Shown: one piece after another, positions 34,509 to 44,179 of the stretch | Layout of the letters: each line of letters opens with the position of its first letter | Position numbering within the stretch: position 1 is the first letter of the stretch | NCBI GenBank assembly: GCA_029858565.1 | Contig: JAOUEV010000019.1 | Span: forward strand, 1-53,826 | Origin: Nitrospirota bacterium | GTDB taxonomy: Bacteria; Nitrospirota; UBA9217 | Reading direction: 5' to 3' | Length of the DNA: 53,826 nucleotides | Notes under the pieces: model-generated | The model's database searches: none | Seen by the model: the letters and a program-made list of their open reading frames with translations, nothing else | Told to the model about the DNA's origin: nothing | Made by a program: the position numbers and the translations under genes

Positions 34509-37500
34509 CTATCGTTCCTTGATATGGACAACTTTACGCGCTGCCCGGGGTGATGCCATGATCGACAATCCCTGCGCCGACGGCGGAACGCCGGTGATGC
34601 CCGCCGATTTTCTGCCGCCGCTCTCGACAAATGCCGCAGAAAGATCGATCTGTTCGATGCTTCCTGTGGAAACCTGGATTATTGCCTTGCCTTTGAGCAA
34701 TCCGATGGGTGACGCGCCGGTATCGTACTTCATCGCCCAGAGATGGGTCTTACCACCCATCTGGCAGGCATCGTTGTAAGGCCGGAAGCTCGTGAAATAG
34801 ACAATGCCGGTCGAACTGGCAAAGGGGTCGGTGATCGACCGTTCTCCGCGATATTCCTTGGTCTCTCCGGTCGTAGAATCGGTGTATGAACCCGCCTTGT
34901 CCATATTGATATACCATCCAGGGTAGTCCGTGGGAGGAGTTGCATTCTTCAGGTCCTCTGCCGCGTTCACATCGGTTGTTACGTTAATGAGCCCCGATGG
35001 TGTACCGCAGGCTGTAGTGCCGATCGGATCCCCGCAAAAGAGCGTGGAATCATTTGTTCCGCAGGTTGTTTTGAATCCGCTTTTATCCGCAATCAGGCAT
35101 CTCTCCTTCAAGGCAAAGAGCTGGCGGCCATTGGGCGGGTCGGCATCATCAGCCTCGCCGCCCTTGTCAAAGAAGTACCTGCCCGAACCGAAATAGAGCC
35201 ACAGGTTATTATTCTTGTCAGTCAACTTGGCAATCGCTGAGGTAAGAGGCCCCGTACCTCGCATCACATAGGACAAATCCCAGTTACTCGGATTCGTATT
35301 CTCATGGGTCACGAGCCTGACCAGTCCGCCAATATTGTATTCACCTGTACTGAACTGTTTGTACACATAGGGCACATAGACCACATCATCTGAGTAGTCC
35401 AGGTCCACATCATGCGTACCGTTCAGCAGGGAGCCAACGAAAGCGTTCGGTATCAGAAGATCGCCTGTGGCGGAGCTCTCGCCTTTCCATGTGATGCCTG
35501 AGGATGGCCCCAGTTCCAGATCGAAAATGGCGAGGCGCAGCTGCTGGTCAGACTTGGCGAGATACTGCGCGCTCCCCTTGTCGATCGGACCGGTGGGTCC
35601 GGAGCCGAAGACAACAAACCACTTCCCGTTCAGGAGCGGAGTCTGCGTGCCCCCGGCGGTTTTGGTGCTGATGCGCACCACTGCAGGCCCGCTTGTAGAG
35701 AATCCGAGCTTGTTCATATTGGCTGCCGCCGGGTCGGTCCCGTCGAATTCCCATTTCAAGACTGGCACGTCCTGGTTCGTGATATCAAGAGCAAAATAGG
35801 ACGAGTATCCAAGACCTTTTGTCGCTGTCGCATCGTCGGGATCGACCATCGGTGTCTTTACGCAATTGGAACAGGTGTCAGAAGGCGCCCTGCATGCTCC
35901 TCCCAGCCTCATGCCGCCGATCAGGAAAGTCTTCCAGGAGTTCGAGTTCTTGAAACAGAACGAATAATCGCTCGATGCAGCACAACCAACTGTGCTCGCG
36001 TCAAAGATCACCGGGGTCAGATCAACGCCGTACACATGGCAGTAGTTGGGATCCATCATGTACCTGAGATAAGGCAGCATGTTCTTGGGAATGAATGCCC
36101 AGGCTTCCTCGCCCAGTTTCACCGTCTTCTTACAGGTCTCCCCGCCGGGGCAGTGAGCATCATCACTACACAGAACATAGCTGTAGTTGCCCGAGCAAAC
36201 ACTGTTCGTAAGCTTTGCCATCTCGTACTTGGTATCCTGTAGCGGCCATTTCAGCTGCAGCAGGCCGAGCCGGAAGGCATGGAGCATGCCATCGTTCGAG
36301 CCCACATAGACCATCCCCCTGCCCTTGTAGTTGTACTTTGTCACATAGTACTTGCTACTCACCGGCTCGGACTGTAAGGGACGCAGTCCCGGAGGACCAT
36401 AGGTGTTCTCGATGTATCCGGGCGGGCTGCCGTTGTACACCAGATGATAATCGTTCAAGGGCTGCCAGGACGCTATCCTCGGCGTGGAATTCAGCACGTC
36501 GCCGAGCTTCCAGGTGCCCGTCTGGAGCACGCCGCCGTCCAGTACACTTGCCGTCCGCCGCCGAAAGGAAGTGTAGGTATAGGGTTGGCCGTTGGAAAGA
36601 GTGACCGTAGGCTTGTCATTGCCCAGTGTCCAGTCGATGATTGCGTAGGAATAGTTGTCCGTTGTTGTCTGCAGATATTTCCTCAATGAGGTTTTCGCTC
36701 CGGTATTGAATGGCGTGAGCGAAGTCCCGTTTGTAGTCGTCCATACGGTCCGTGTTGTCTGGCTGAGAAGACGGGTTCCTGCCTCCCAGAGGTTCATAAC
36801 CTTTTCCACTTTGTCCGTAGCCGGAGTGGGCTGTCCTTCGTTGACAATGCTTCCGTCGCCGTTGCTGTCATTGTAACGCCGCAGCATGGCGGCCTGCTTG
36901 GCCTCATCAAAAAAGAACTGCGTAATATAGTCGTGATGGGAGCCGTCCGTTTTGAGATATAGGACTTTATCACTTTCATCTTCACGAATATTGCTGTTCG
37001 AGAACAGCGGGTCCACATAGTACCACATGTTCGAAAGCCTGCCCATCCAGGAGACCCGGTAGGGATTGGTCGGTTTGGAAGGATTCTCGAATTCCTTGAC
37101 CGGATAGAACACCGCCTGCACCAGGTTCGCGCCGCTGCCTTCGCCCGACGCCAGCACCGACGCGGCGGTACCAGAAACCGTGTCCGCAGAGATCGAATCA
37201 AAGAATACCTGCAGCTCCTGCTGCAGCTTTACAGGGTTGGTCGCTTTCGCCATCGTTGATCCGCCGTTCGTTGCTGTTTTGCTCAGAAGCGTCTCGGAAT
37301 TGCAATCGCCGGTCCCGTTGTTCGATGATCCGGTGAACGCGACGAAGGTGTTGATCTTCTTGTACCGTGAGATACCCGTGGGCGCCGGCGACGACTTCGA
37401 GCCCAGGGCGAACGACGTGATGTCGTATTTGTTCGCCAGATACGACAGGTCGTCGAGGTTCTGGCTTCCTGAATAGAACTGCTCCGTTGCAGTGTCAGCG

Positions 37501-40091
37501 CACACACCGATGGTCGCTGATGGCGAAAAATAGGTATTCACCAGTCCATTCACCGAAGAGTTCATGTCCGCAGTCGACATACCGTCCGTCAGGAGCAGTA
37601 ACGCGTTCCGCTGGCAGGGATATTCCGACGGATTCAGGTCCCCTCGGAAGTCATCTATGTTCAGACGCAGATCGGTCCTGCTGTTGGCGCCTGCGCCGGT
37701 CACCGGATCGGGGTTGGCCTTTGCAAAATAACCGATCGCGTTGTAGAACGCCTCGGCAAAAGGCGTCCAGGAGGTCGCATTCACATCATCAATACTCTTG
37801 ATCAATCCTGCGCTGTGATCGCCCGCCCCGTCGGTGATGCAGACCTCGTTGGCTAAACAGTGGTAGGAAGTGGCGCACTTCGTGGTATTCGGATTGACGC
37901 ACACGTTGTTGTAGCATTTTGCATGCCCTGCTGCTGTACATTCCGCATCGGAATCGCATATTGTCGTGGTCTTGACGTTGCAGGTCCCGTAGCCGACATA
38001 ATGGATGACCTTTGCTCCGTCGCGGTTCTCGGTCCCGCTGGCCAGGAGATCACAGGTCCCGTAACCTCCGGACGCCGTGAGAGGACAATCGTACTTGGTG
38101 GAGCAATATATGGGCTTCGCGGGATCCGGCGACGTGGAACACTTTCTGGGACAGGGTATCTGTCCGGACGGTGTCGGAACGGTGGTTGTACATTCGGTAG
38201 GCGACCCGTTCACGCTGAACGTCATTGCTCCCATGCGGATGATGTCATCATAGCTCTGGATGAGACCCTTTGGTTCTTCCGCGGTCTTGACCTGCACCTT
38301 CATGGTCTTGATCGGTTTCCCGAGCTGAACCTGCACGCTGATGTCGCCCACGATCGCGGGGAGATTGCCGAACTGAGTTGTATCGGAGGTGCTGTTGCTG
38401 GGGTCCACGACCGGCGGCGCCGTTGTTTCCTCGCAGAATTTGACATGCTGGTCTTGTATGCAATTTTCATCAGCGCTCAGGTTCGGGTTGACCGTATTAT
38501 CAGCACCGACGCCAAGGGCGTCCCACCAGATGGTAGTCTCCCAGCCTGTCGTTGTCTTGGCGCACAGGCCTGCATAGTTAGTGTTGCAGAGATAGGCCGG
38601 ATTCCCCGGCAGAATCGCGCTCGGTCCTTTTTCACACAATTCACCGCTCGTTCCGCAGTCTACATTTACCAGGCAATCCTGTCCTACTTTGGCGCCGCTC
38701 GTGCACACCTTGGTAGGCATGCCGGCATAGATGTCCGTGCAGAAGTTTTTGACCGCAATTACATCGTCCTGGCTGATCTTTGTTCCAGACGTATAGGCCC
38801 AGCAGGCCTGGATCGACTGGTTGAAGATCGCCTTCTGCTTGGATTCCACGCTTGGATCCATCGTCACCGCGCAGGGTCCCACATTGTACGAAGCGCAGGC
38901 GTTATCATTCGTGCAGGACTGGGGAGCGGAGATGAGGTAAGTGCAGGTGCCCTCGGTCGCACCGCAGGGTTCAGCAAGGGAGCAGGCTTTCGTGATATTC
39001 AAGGAACAGGTGTAGTACGTAAGGGGCGAGGAACATTGTTTCACCGCCGTCTTGCCACTGCCGCTGGTCACGCAGGTACCCAGATTGACCGTGCAATCAG
39101 CATCAGTCGTGCATATCATATCGGGTTTACTGGAGCAGTGGCCGGTGGTTGTGGTGACCGTGCCGAGGCAGGCCTTCAGTGCGTTCTTGATGTCTCCGAG
39201 GTTGTTGCTGCTGTATGCATCAACGACCGACTGGCAAACGCTCTCGTTGTAATTTCCCAGGAAAATATCAATGGACGTCAGACCGCCGGAAGATGGCGCA
39301 GTAGGATTGTTCTTATCAACGGGGCCGTTGATGCCGAAGGTGATGCCGAGCGAGGTGTTCACCGCGGTCAGGTTATTGCTATAGTCAGCGGTCAAGGCCT
39401 CCTTTACGAACTTCCTTCCTACACAACCGCGAGACTCGGCAAGAAGCCACTGATCCGTAGGATTGTATTTGCCCCCCGTAAGGACCTTCTTCTGCCCGTC
39501 GAACTTCGATGCAGAGAGCCAGTTCAGGTAATTGCCCGATGCGGAAAAATGACTAAAGAATTTTGTTGCAGGATCATACATGATGCAGAGTTGGTTCGGG
39601 ATACCGTACGTGCAGCCTGCTGCGGGAAGCGACGCTATTTCATAGAAATAATCCTTTACGGGTTCGACATCGGTATAATACTCATAGAATTTGGTCTCAT
39701 CAAAATACCCGAAATAGGTATTCTTGCTGCTGAATGTCTGGTCATAGCAATAGTTGGTTGTCCGCGTAACGATGTTCTGACAGACTTCTCCGGTTTCAGT
39801 ATCACACTCTGTATTATCCTTGCAGTATTTTTTGCTCGTTGCGCAGGTTCCGAATGTCCCCAGGTCAGTATAATTAAGATCGTACATACTGGCAGAATTA
39901 TCGATGAGCATGAGCAGATTGGGCTTGATTGCTGCACCAATGAGCGGCGGTTTGATGCAGTAATCAGACATGAATGCCGCAGCATGAACGCTCGTTGTCC
40001 CGCTCAGCATGAAGATGGTTGACGCGCCCGCAAAACACCAGATCCGCATCATCAATGAGATTAGTTTCATAGCCCTGATTCCTCCGCGCAT
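34509..40091 (-). CDS. pilY1: PilY1-like pilus tip adhesin with cysteine-rich inserts
   Basis: A very large (1860-residue) secreted protein; known PilY1 proteins are nearer 1100-1300. A signal peptide (ending TTSVHA) precedes a von Willebrand A-like domain with MIDAS sequence MLIDNSASMYD (61-71). A C-terminal PilY1 propeller region carries YVGSNDGMLHAF near 1265. Extra length comes from at least seven inserts of a Cys-rich motif of the form C..D..C.....G.C (for example CTTDADCTVNLGTC, CDSDAECTAAGHAKC, CSDDAHCPGGETC). AGGAG lies 8 nt before the ATG; an ATG seven codons later is also possible. It is first in the operon, whereas pilY1 usually follows the minor pilins. Confidence 0.93.
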   Translation of the reverse strand: MRGGIRAMKLISLMMRIWCFAGASTIFMLSGTTSVHAAAFMSDYCIKPPLIGAAIKPNLLMLIDNSASMYDLNYTDLGTFGTCATSKKYCKDNTECDTETGEVCQNIVTRTTNYCYDQTFSSKNTYFGYFDETKFYEYYTDVEPVKDYFYEIASLPAAGCTYGIPNQLCIMYDPATKFFSHFSASGNYLNWLSASKFDGQKKVLTGGKYNPTDQWLLAESRGCVGRKFVKEALTADYSNNLTAVNTSLGITFGINGPVDKNNPTAPSSGGLTSIDIFLGNYNESVCQSVVDAYSSNNLGDIKNALKACLGTVTTTTGHCSSKPDMICTTDADCTVNLGTCVTSGSGKTAVKQCSSPLTYYTCSLNITKACSLAEPCGATEGTCTYLISAPQSCTNDNACASYNVGPCAVTMDPSVESKQKAIFNQSIQACWAYTSGTKISQDDVIAVKNFCTDIYAGMPTKVCTSGAKVGQDCLVNVDCGTSGELCEKGPSAILPGNPAYLCNTNYAGLCAKTTTGWETTIWWDALGVGADNTVNPNLSADENCIQDQHVKFCEETTAPPVVDPSNSTSDTTQFGNLPAIVGDISVQVQLGKPIKTMKVQVKTAEEPKGLIQSYDDIIRMGAMTFSVNGSPTECTTTVPTPSGQIPCPRKCSTSPDPAKPIYCSTKYDCPLTASGGYGTCDLLASGTENRDGAKVIHYVGYGTCNVKTTTICDSDAECTAAGHAKCYNNVCVNPNTTKCATSYHCLANEVCITDGAGDHSAGLIKSIDDVNATSWTPFAEAFYNAIGYFAKANPDPVTGAGANSRTDLRLNIDDFRGDLNPSEYPCQRNALLLLTDGMSTADMNSSVNGLVNTYFSPSATIGVCADTATEQFYSGSQNLDDLSYLANKYDITSFALGSKSSPAPTGISRYKKINTFVAFTGSSNNGTGDCNSETLLSKTATNGGSTMAKATNPVKLQQELQVFFDSISADTVSGTAASVLASGEGSGANLVQAVFYPVKEFENPSKPTNPYRVSWMGRLSNMWYYVDPLFSNSNIREDESDKVLYLKTDGSHHDYITQFFFDEAKQAAMLRRYNDSNGDGSIVNEGQPTPATDKVEKVMNLWEAGTRLLSQTTRTVWTTTNGTSLTPFNTGAKTSLRKYLQTTTDNYSYAIIDWTLGNDKPTVTLSNGQPYTYTSFRRRTASVLDGGVLQTGTWKLGDVLNSTPRIASWQPLNDYHLVYNGSPPGYIENTYGPPGLRPLQSEPVSSKYYVTKYNYKGRGMVYVGSNDGMLHAFRLGLLQLKWPLQDTKYEMAKLTNSVCSGNYSYVLCSDDAHCPGGETCKKTVKLGEEAWAFIPKNMLPYLRYMMDPNYCHVYGVDLTPVIFDASTVGCAASSDYSFCFKNSNSWKTFLIGGMRLGGACRAPSDTCSNCVKTPMVDPDDATATKGLGYSSYFALDITNQDVPVLKWEFDGTDPAAANMNKLGFSTSGPAVVRISTKTAGGTQTPLLNGKWFVVFGSGPTGPIDKGSAQYLAKSDQQLRLAIFDLELGPSSGITWKGESSATGDLLIPNAFVGSLLNGTHDVDLDYSDDVVYVPYVYKQFSTGEYNIGGLVRLVTHENTNPSNWDLSYVMRGTGPLTSAIAKLTDKNNNLWLYFGSGRYFFDKGGEADDADPPNGRQLFALKERCLIADKSGFKTTCGTNDSTLFCGDPIGTTACGTPSGLINVTTDVNAAEDLKNATPPTDYPGWYINMDKAGSYTDSTTGETKEYRGERSITDPFASSTGIVYFTSFRPYNDACQMGGKTHLWAMKYDTGASPIGLLKGKAIIQVSTGSIEQIDLSAAFVESGGRKSAGITGVPPSAQGLSIMASPRAARKVVHIKER

Positions 40092-40165
40092 TCTTTCCGC
40101 TCCTGTTGAATGCCTTTATATATACCACAACCCGCAGATTTTCATGAAGAAATCCACGGAAAACA

Positions 40166-40369
40166 TCAGTTGGTCGCCGCCTCACCCATTCGAGCCTGGT
40201 TCCCACAGGAAGCGGAGGTATGGTTCTTGATTGGTTCAGCCATATTAGCGTCAAACTCATCCCAAGTATACCGATAACAGGATGAACATGATTCCCAGAC
40301 CATAGCATCAGGGTTTGGCGTGACCGTGATACCGCCGCAGTTCGGACATATTAAGATATACTTTTTCAT
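40166..40369 (-). CDS. Small zinc-ribbon-like protein
   Basis: A 67-residue ORF with a CPNCGG / CSSC pair (Cys8, 11, 28 and 31; CX2C-X16-CX2C), the pattern of a zinc ribbon, and a hydrophilic tail. No ribosome site is evident before the ATG. It lies 74 bases upstream of pilY1 in the same direction. The cysteine pattern supports coding, but it is short and its function is unknown. Confidence 0.5.
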   Translation of the reverse strand: MKKYILICPNCGGITVTPNPDAMVWESCSSCYRYTWDEFDANMAEPIKNHTSASCGNQARMGEAATN

Positions 40370-40533
40370 AAGTTACAATATAATAATGCAATATGAATGC
40401 CTTATCATGTCCTTTACTTTACAAGTAGTTACGGCAAATAAACCATTTTCCTGATAGAACATATCATCCTACTATGTAATTTGTTACACAATTACCGGCA
40501 TTTGACAGTTCATTATGAAAAAGGTAATGTTCA

Positions 40534-41328
40534 GTGATGAAAACGGCTGTAGAGATATACAAGCTTCTGCCCAAGACCAACTGCGGGACCTGCGGCACCG
40601 CGACCTGCTTTGGATTCGCCGCAAAAGTTGCGTCTGGCCTGGCCTCGATCACCTCCTGCGCAAACCTGAACGACCAGGCGCGCGAGGAACTCATGGCCGG
40701 AGAAGGAAACCGGAAAAATTCACCTGGCACTGTTTACGAGCAGGCACTTGAGATACTCAGGCCAAGACTGGCGTCTCTTGATTTTCAAAAGCTCGCGCAG
40801 CAGAGCGGGGCGGTCAGTTCCGCGCCTGATACCCTTGAGCTTCTTTTTCTGAACGACCGGTTTACCGTGACAAAGGAGCGTATCGCGGATCAACAGGGCA
40901 AGGAACCCAGGCCCTTTATCTCGATCCTGATCTACAACCACCTCACCATGCCTGATCCTCCGCGCCCAGCCGGCGAATGGATCACCTTCAGTTCCGTTCC
41001 CGCATCCCATGCAAAGGACAAGGCCTGGGCAGGACATGTTGAGCAGGAGATCGCTTCCCATTTTTCCGGAAATGTGAACGGCCTCAAAAAGGCCTGTGAG
41101 CGATTGGGAGGAACACCCGCCTCGATCAAAGGCAGTCACGACGCTGCCTACGAGTTTCGTTTTTTTCCGCACTATCCGGTCCTGCTGCTGTTCTATGACG
41201 CGGTTCCTGACGAGGATTTCCCTGCACAGTGCAAGCTGCTGCTTGACAAGCACGTGGACCGGTTCCTGGACATAGAATCCATCGTTGTGCTGGGGGAAGA
41301 GTTCGCGGGAAGGTTGACAACGCAGTAG
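40534..41328 (+). CDS. DUF3786 protein with N-terminal 4Fe-4S motif
   Basis: A 264-residue protein. The N-terminus KLLPKTNCGTCGTATCFGFA with Cys17, 20, 25 and 42 (CX2CX4CX16C) is the iron-sulfur motif shared with the corrinoid iron-sulfur protein of the acetyl-CoA pathway; the rest fits DUF3786. This family is common in anaerobes, with unknown function. The GTG used has AAGG 9 nt upstream; the ATG in the next codon is an equal choice. It ends 15 bases from the convergent tlyA stop. Confidence 0.85.
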   Translation: MMKTAVEIYKLLPKTNCGTCGTATCFGFAAKVASGLASITSCANLNDQAREELMAGEGNRKNSPGTVYEQALEILRPRLASLDFQKLAQQSGAVSSAPDTLELLFLNDRFTVTKERIADQQGKEPRPFISILIYNHLTMPDPPRPAGEWITFSSVPASHAKDKAWAGHVEQEIASHFSGNVNGLKKACERLGGTPASIKGSHDAAYEFRFFPHYPVLLLFYDAVPDEDFPAQCKLLLDKHVDRFLDIESIVVLGEEFAGRLTTQ

Positions 41329-41343
41329 CCCTGCTGTTCCAGG

Positions 41344-42108
41344 TCACGTGCGCCAGAGAGCATACAGAAGAAATTCCACATTCCCGTCCTGACCTGTGAT
41401 CGGGGACCGCATCATTCCCTTTTCCTCAAACCCGTTCTCACGAAGCATGGCCCTGACATTCTCCACCGCACCGGTCCGGAGGCCTTCATCCTTCACGATG
41501 CCGCCTTTCCCTACGAGCTCTTTGCCAACCTCGAATTGCGGCTTGACGAGCGCAATCAGCTCAGCATCCTTCTTCAGAAATCGCAGGATCGCGGGTACCA
41601 CCTTATTCAAAGAGATGAAGGAAACATCGATAACAACGATGTCGACCAGTTCGGGAATCCGCCCGGGATCCATCTCGCGGATGTTCGATCGGTCGATCAG
41701 CGCCACGCGCGGGTCTTGCTGAAGTTTCCAGGCCATCTGTCCGTAGCCGACGTCGACTGCGTAGACCTTTACAGAACCGCGCTGGAGCAGACAGTCGGTA
41801 AAACCTCCGGTCGAAGCGCCGACATCCAACGCGGTCTTGCCGCTGACGTCTATTCCAAACTCTCGCAGCGCCGCATCCAGTTTCAGCCCGCCGCGGCTCA
41901 CAAACGCCATTCGCTGTCCCAGGATGCGGATATCAGCGTCCGGTGGTACAAGAGCGCCGGCCTTGTCGACCTTCTGTCCGTTCACCAGGATCTGACCGGC
42001 CAGAATAAGGGCCCGGCCCTTTTCCCGGCTTTCCACGAATCCCCTGTCAGAAAGCAATCGGTCCAGCCGGACCTTGGATGGTTTACGCGTCTCTTTCCCG
42101 TCAGTCAT
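41344..42108 (-). CDS. tlyA: TlyA-family rRNA 2'-O-methyltransferase
   Basis: A 254-residue protein with an S4 RNA-binding domain (RLDRLLSDRGFVESREKGRA, about 13-65) and an FtsJ/RrmJ-like methyltransferase domain with SAM loop LDVGASTGGFTDCLLQRG. The family modifies ribosomal RNA cytidines; the hemolysin name is historical. No ribosome site precedes the ATG, because a perfect hairpin ends 8 bases before it. It is the last gene of the xseA-xseB-ispA-dxs-tlyA order found in many bacteria. Confidence 0.93.
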   Translation of the reverse strand: MTDGKETRKPSKVRLDRLLSDRGFVESREKGRALILAGQILVNGQKVDKAGALVPPDADIRILGQRMAFVSRGGLKLDAALREFGIDVSGKTALDVGASTGGFTDCLLQRGSVKVYAVDVGYGQMAWKLQQDPRVALIDRSNIREMDPGRIPELVDIVVIDVSFISLNKVVPAILRFLKKDAELIALVKPQFEVGKELVGKGGIVKDEGLRTGAVENVRAMLRENGFEEKGMMRSPITGQDGNVEFLLYALWRT

Positions 42109-42116
42109 TGAATGAA

Positions 42117-42146
42117 AAAGGCACTAAGAACTATCTTAGTGCCTTT
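42117..42146 (-). terminator. Perfect 13-bp hairpin between dxs and tlyA
   Basis: AAAGGCACTAAGA pairs perfectly with TCTTAGTGCCTTT around a 4-nt loop; on the minus strand TTTCATT follows. It looks like an intrinsic terminator for dxs, yet it ends 8 bases before the tlyA start codon. Confidence 0.75.
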
Positions 42147-42178
42147 CCTTGCCCTTTTTAAGCGTTCATGGTCCGCGA

Positions 42179-44095
42179 TCAGCTCGTTTTTATATTGGTC
42201 ACCGAAGCCACAGCCTTCAGACTGGTCTTCTCCATGAAATCCCTGACCGAGTTGAAAACACCATCAGCATCGATCCCGTACTTCTGACGCAAGACCGCCT
42301 GGGGCCCGTGCTCTATGAATTTATCCGGCAGGCCTATCCGGAGCGTTTTGATGCCCGAAAGCCGTGCGCTTTCCAGGCACTCGAGCACGGCGCTGCCGAA
42401 TCCGCCTTGAAGGGCGTGTTCCTCGACAGTGACGATCCTTCCGGTCTTCCTGGCAAGGGAGAGGACCAGGTCTTCGTCCAGGGGTTTCACGAACCGGGCA
42501 TTAACAACAGTAGCGGAAATCCCATCAACAGCCAGCCGCTCGGCTGCATCCTGGGCCGCCTTGACGGTCGAACCGATGGCAATGATCGCGAGATCGGTCC
42601 CTTCCCGCAGCACCTCGCCTTTGCCGACCGGCAGTGTCGTGATCTCCTGGTCCATGGGAACGCCCAGTCCAGTGCCTCGGGGATACCGGATAGCCGACGG
42701 TCCGTTGCGTTCCACCGATGTCTTGATCATATGCTGCAGTTCGTTCTCGTCCTTCGGCGCCATAACGACCATATTGGGAAGATGCCGCATGAACGCGAGA
42801 TCGAAAACTCCGTGGTGAGTCGGGCCGTCCTCACCAACGATCCCGGCACGGTCCATGGCTATGGTGACAGGAAGGTTCTGGAGACAAAGGTCATGCATGA
42901 CCTGATCGTACGCACGCTGCATGAATGTCGAATAGATCGCTGTGACCGGCCGCATCCCCTGGGTCGCCAGACCGCAGGCAAAGGTAATGCCATGGGGTTC
43001 GGCGATGCCGACATCGAAAAAGCGTTCAGGATACAGAGAAGCGAACTTGTCCAGTCCCGTGCCGTCGGACATGGCAGCTGAGATCGCCACGATCCGTTCA
43101 TCTTCCTCGGCGAGCTTGGTCATGGTCTGACCGAAGACCTCGGTGTAACTCATGACCTTCTGCTTCTTCCCACCCGTCTTTCCGGTTTCCGGATCGAATG
43201 GCGGCGTACCATGGTACTGTGACGGGCTGCACTCGGCGAAGGCGCAGCCTTTTCCCTTTTTTGTGACCACGTGCACCAGGACCGGCCAGGTATAGTCCTT
43301 GATGTTCCGGAACGTCTCGAGCAGCAGATCGATGTTATGACCGTCGATGGGCCCGATGTACTGGAACCCAAGTTCCTCAAAGATGATCCCCGGAGCGACG
43401 AACATCTTGACAGATTCCTCGGCCTTCTTCGCCAGGTGGAGCATCGAATCTCCCACCCGGGGAATTCCCTGCAAAAAGTGTTTCGTTTCCTGCCGCAGAC
43501 GGGTATAGAAGTTCCCGGTCATAAGCTTGGTCAAGTATGCGGACAGGGCCCCGACGTTCGGGGAGATGGACATTTCATTGTCGTTCAAGACAACGATCAT
43601 CTGTTTCTTGAGATGACCCGCCTGGTTCAGCCCCTCGAATGCCAGTCCGGCGGAAATGGAGCCGTCTCCGATCACCGCGATCACCTGGAAATTCTCCTTC
43701 TTTATTTCCCGGGCTGCGACCATGCCGAGCGCTGCGGAAATGGACGTGCTTGCATGGCCCACATCAAAATGGTCATAGGGACTTTCTTCGCGCTTGGGGA
43801 AGCCGCTGATCCCCCCGTACTGACGCAAGGTGGCAAAGCGTTCGCGGCGTCCGGTCAACAGCTTGTGGGCATACGCTTGATGTCCCACGTCCCAGATGAT
43901 CTTGTCCTTTGGGGCGTCGAATATGTAGTGGAGTGCGATCGTCAGGTCAACAACGCCGAGGCTGGGAGCAAGATGCCCGCCTGTTCTGGCAACCGTTTGA
44001 ACGATCGTTTCCCGCAGTTCCCCTGCCAGGTCCGGAAGTCCCTCGGGCGGCAGGTTCTTCAGGTCCGATGGACTGTTGATGTTCTCAAGAAGCAT
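42179..44095 (-). CDS. dxs: 1-deoxy-D-xylulose-5-phosphate synthase
   Basis: First enzyme of the MEP isoprenoid pathway; it condenses pyruvate and glyceraldehyde 3-phosphate with thiamine diphosphate. The 638-residue protein has the ThDP motif [18 protein letters not shown], the N-terminal [17 protein letters not shown] region and the transketolase-like central domain ([15 protein letters not shown]). GAGG lies 7 nt before the ATG. It follows ispA in the same direction, so two steps of isoprenoid synthesis are encoded together. Confidence 0.97.
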   Translation of the reverse strand: MLLENINSPSDLKNLPPEGLPDLAGELRETIVQTVARTGGHLAPSLGVVDLTIALHYIFDAPKDKIIWDVGHQAYAHKLLTGRRERFATLRQYGGISGFPKREESPYDHFDVGHASTSISAALGMVAAREIKKENFQVIAVIGDGSISAGLAFEGLNQAGHLKKQMIVVLNDNEMSISPNVGALSAYLTKLMTGNFYTRLRQETKHFLQGIPRVGDSMLHLAKKAEESVKMFVAPGIIFEELGFQYIGPIDGHNIDLLLETFRNIKDYTWPVLVHVVTKKGKGCAFAECSPSQYHGTPPFDPETGKTGGKKQKVMSYTEVFGQTMTKLAEEDERIVAISAAMSDGTGLDKFASLYPERFFDVGIAEPHGITFACGLATQGMRPVTAIYSTFMQRAYDQVMHDLCLQNLPVTIAMDRAGIVGEDGPTHHGVFDLAFMRHLPNMVVMAPKDENELQHMIKTSVERNGPSAIRYPRGTGLGVPMDQEITTLPVGKGEVLREGTDLAIIAIGSTVKAAQDAAERLAVDGISATVVNARFVKPLDEDLVLSLARKTGRIVTVEEHALQGGFGSAVLECLESARLSGIKTLRIGLPDKFIEHGPQAVLRQKYGIDADGVFNSVRDFMEKTSLKAVASVTNIKTS

Positions 44096-44117
44096 GTCTG
44101 TACCTCATTGGATCCGG

Positions 44118-44169
44118 GATCCTGCACAGGACAGGCACGAGGCTGTTTGCCGGCCGTAGGTGCAGGATC
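44118..44169. repeat. Inverted repeat between ispA and dxs
   Basis: Perfect 10-bp arms GATCCTGCAC and GTGCAGGATC enclose 32 GC-rich bases. There is no T-run on either strand, so it is not a typical terminator; it may be a palindromic element or mRNA processing site. Confidence 0.5.
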
Positions 44170-44179
44170 AGGGAACGAT

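Noticed and set aside
37860-40022. A 720-codon open frame on the plus strand opposite pilY1
   Set aside because: It is antisense to a clearly recognised PilY1 frame, has no domains or signal peptide, and reflects the GC pattern of the coding strand.
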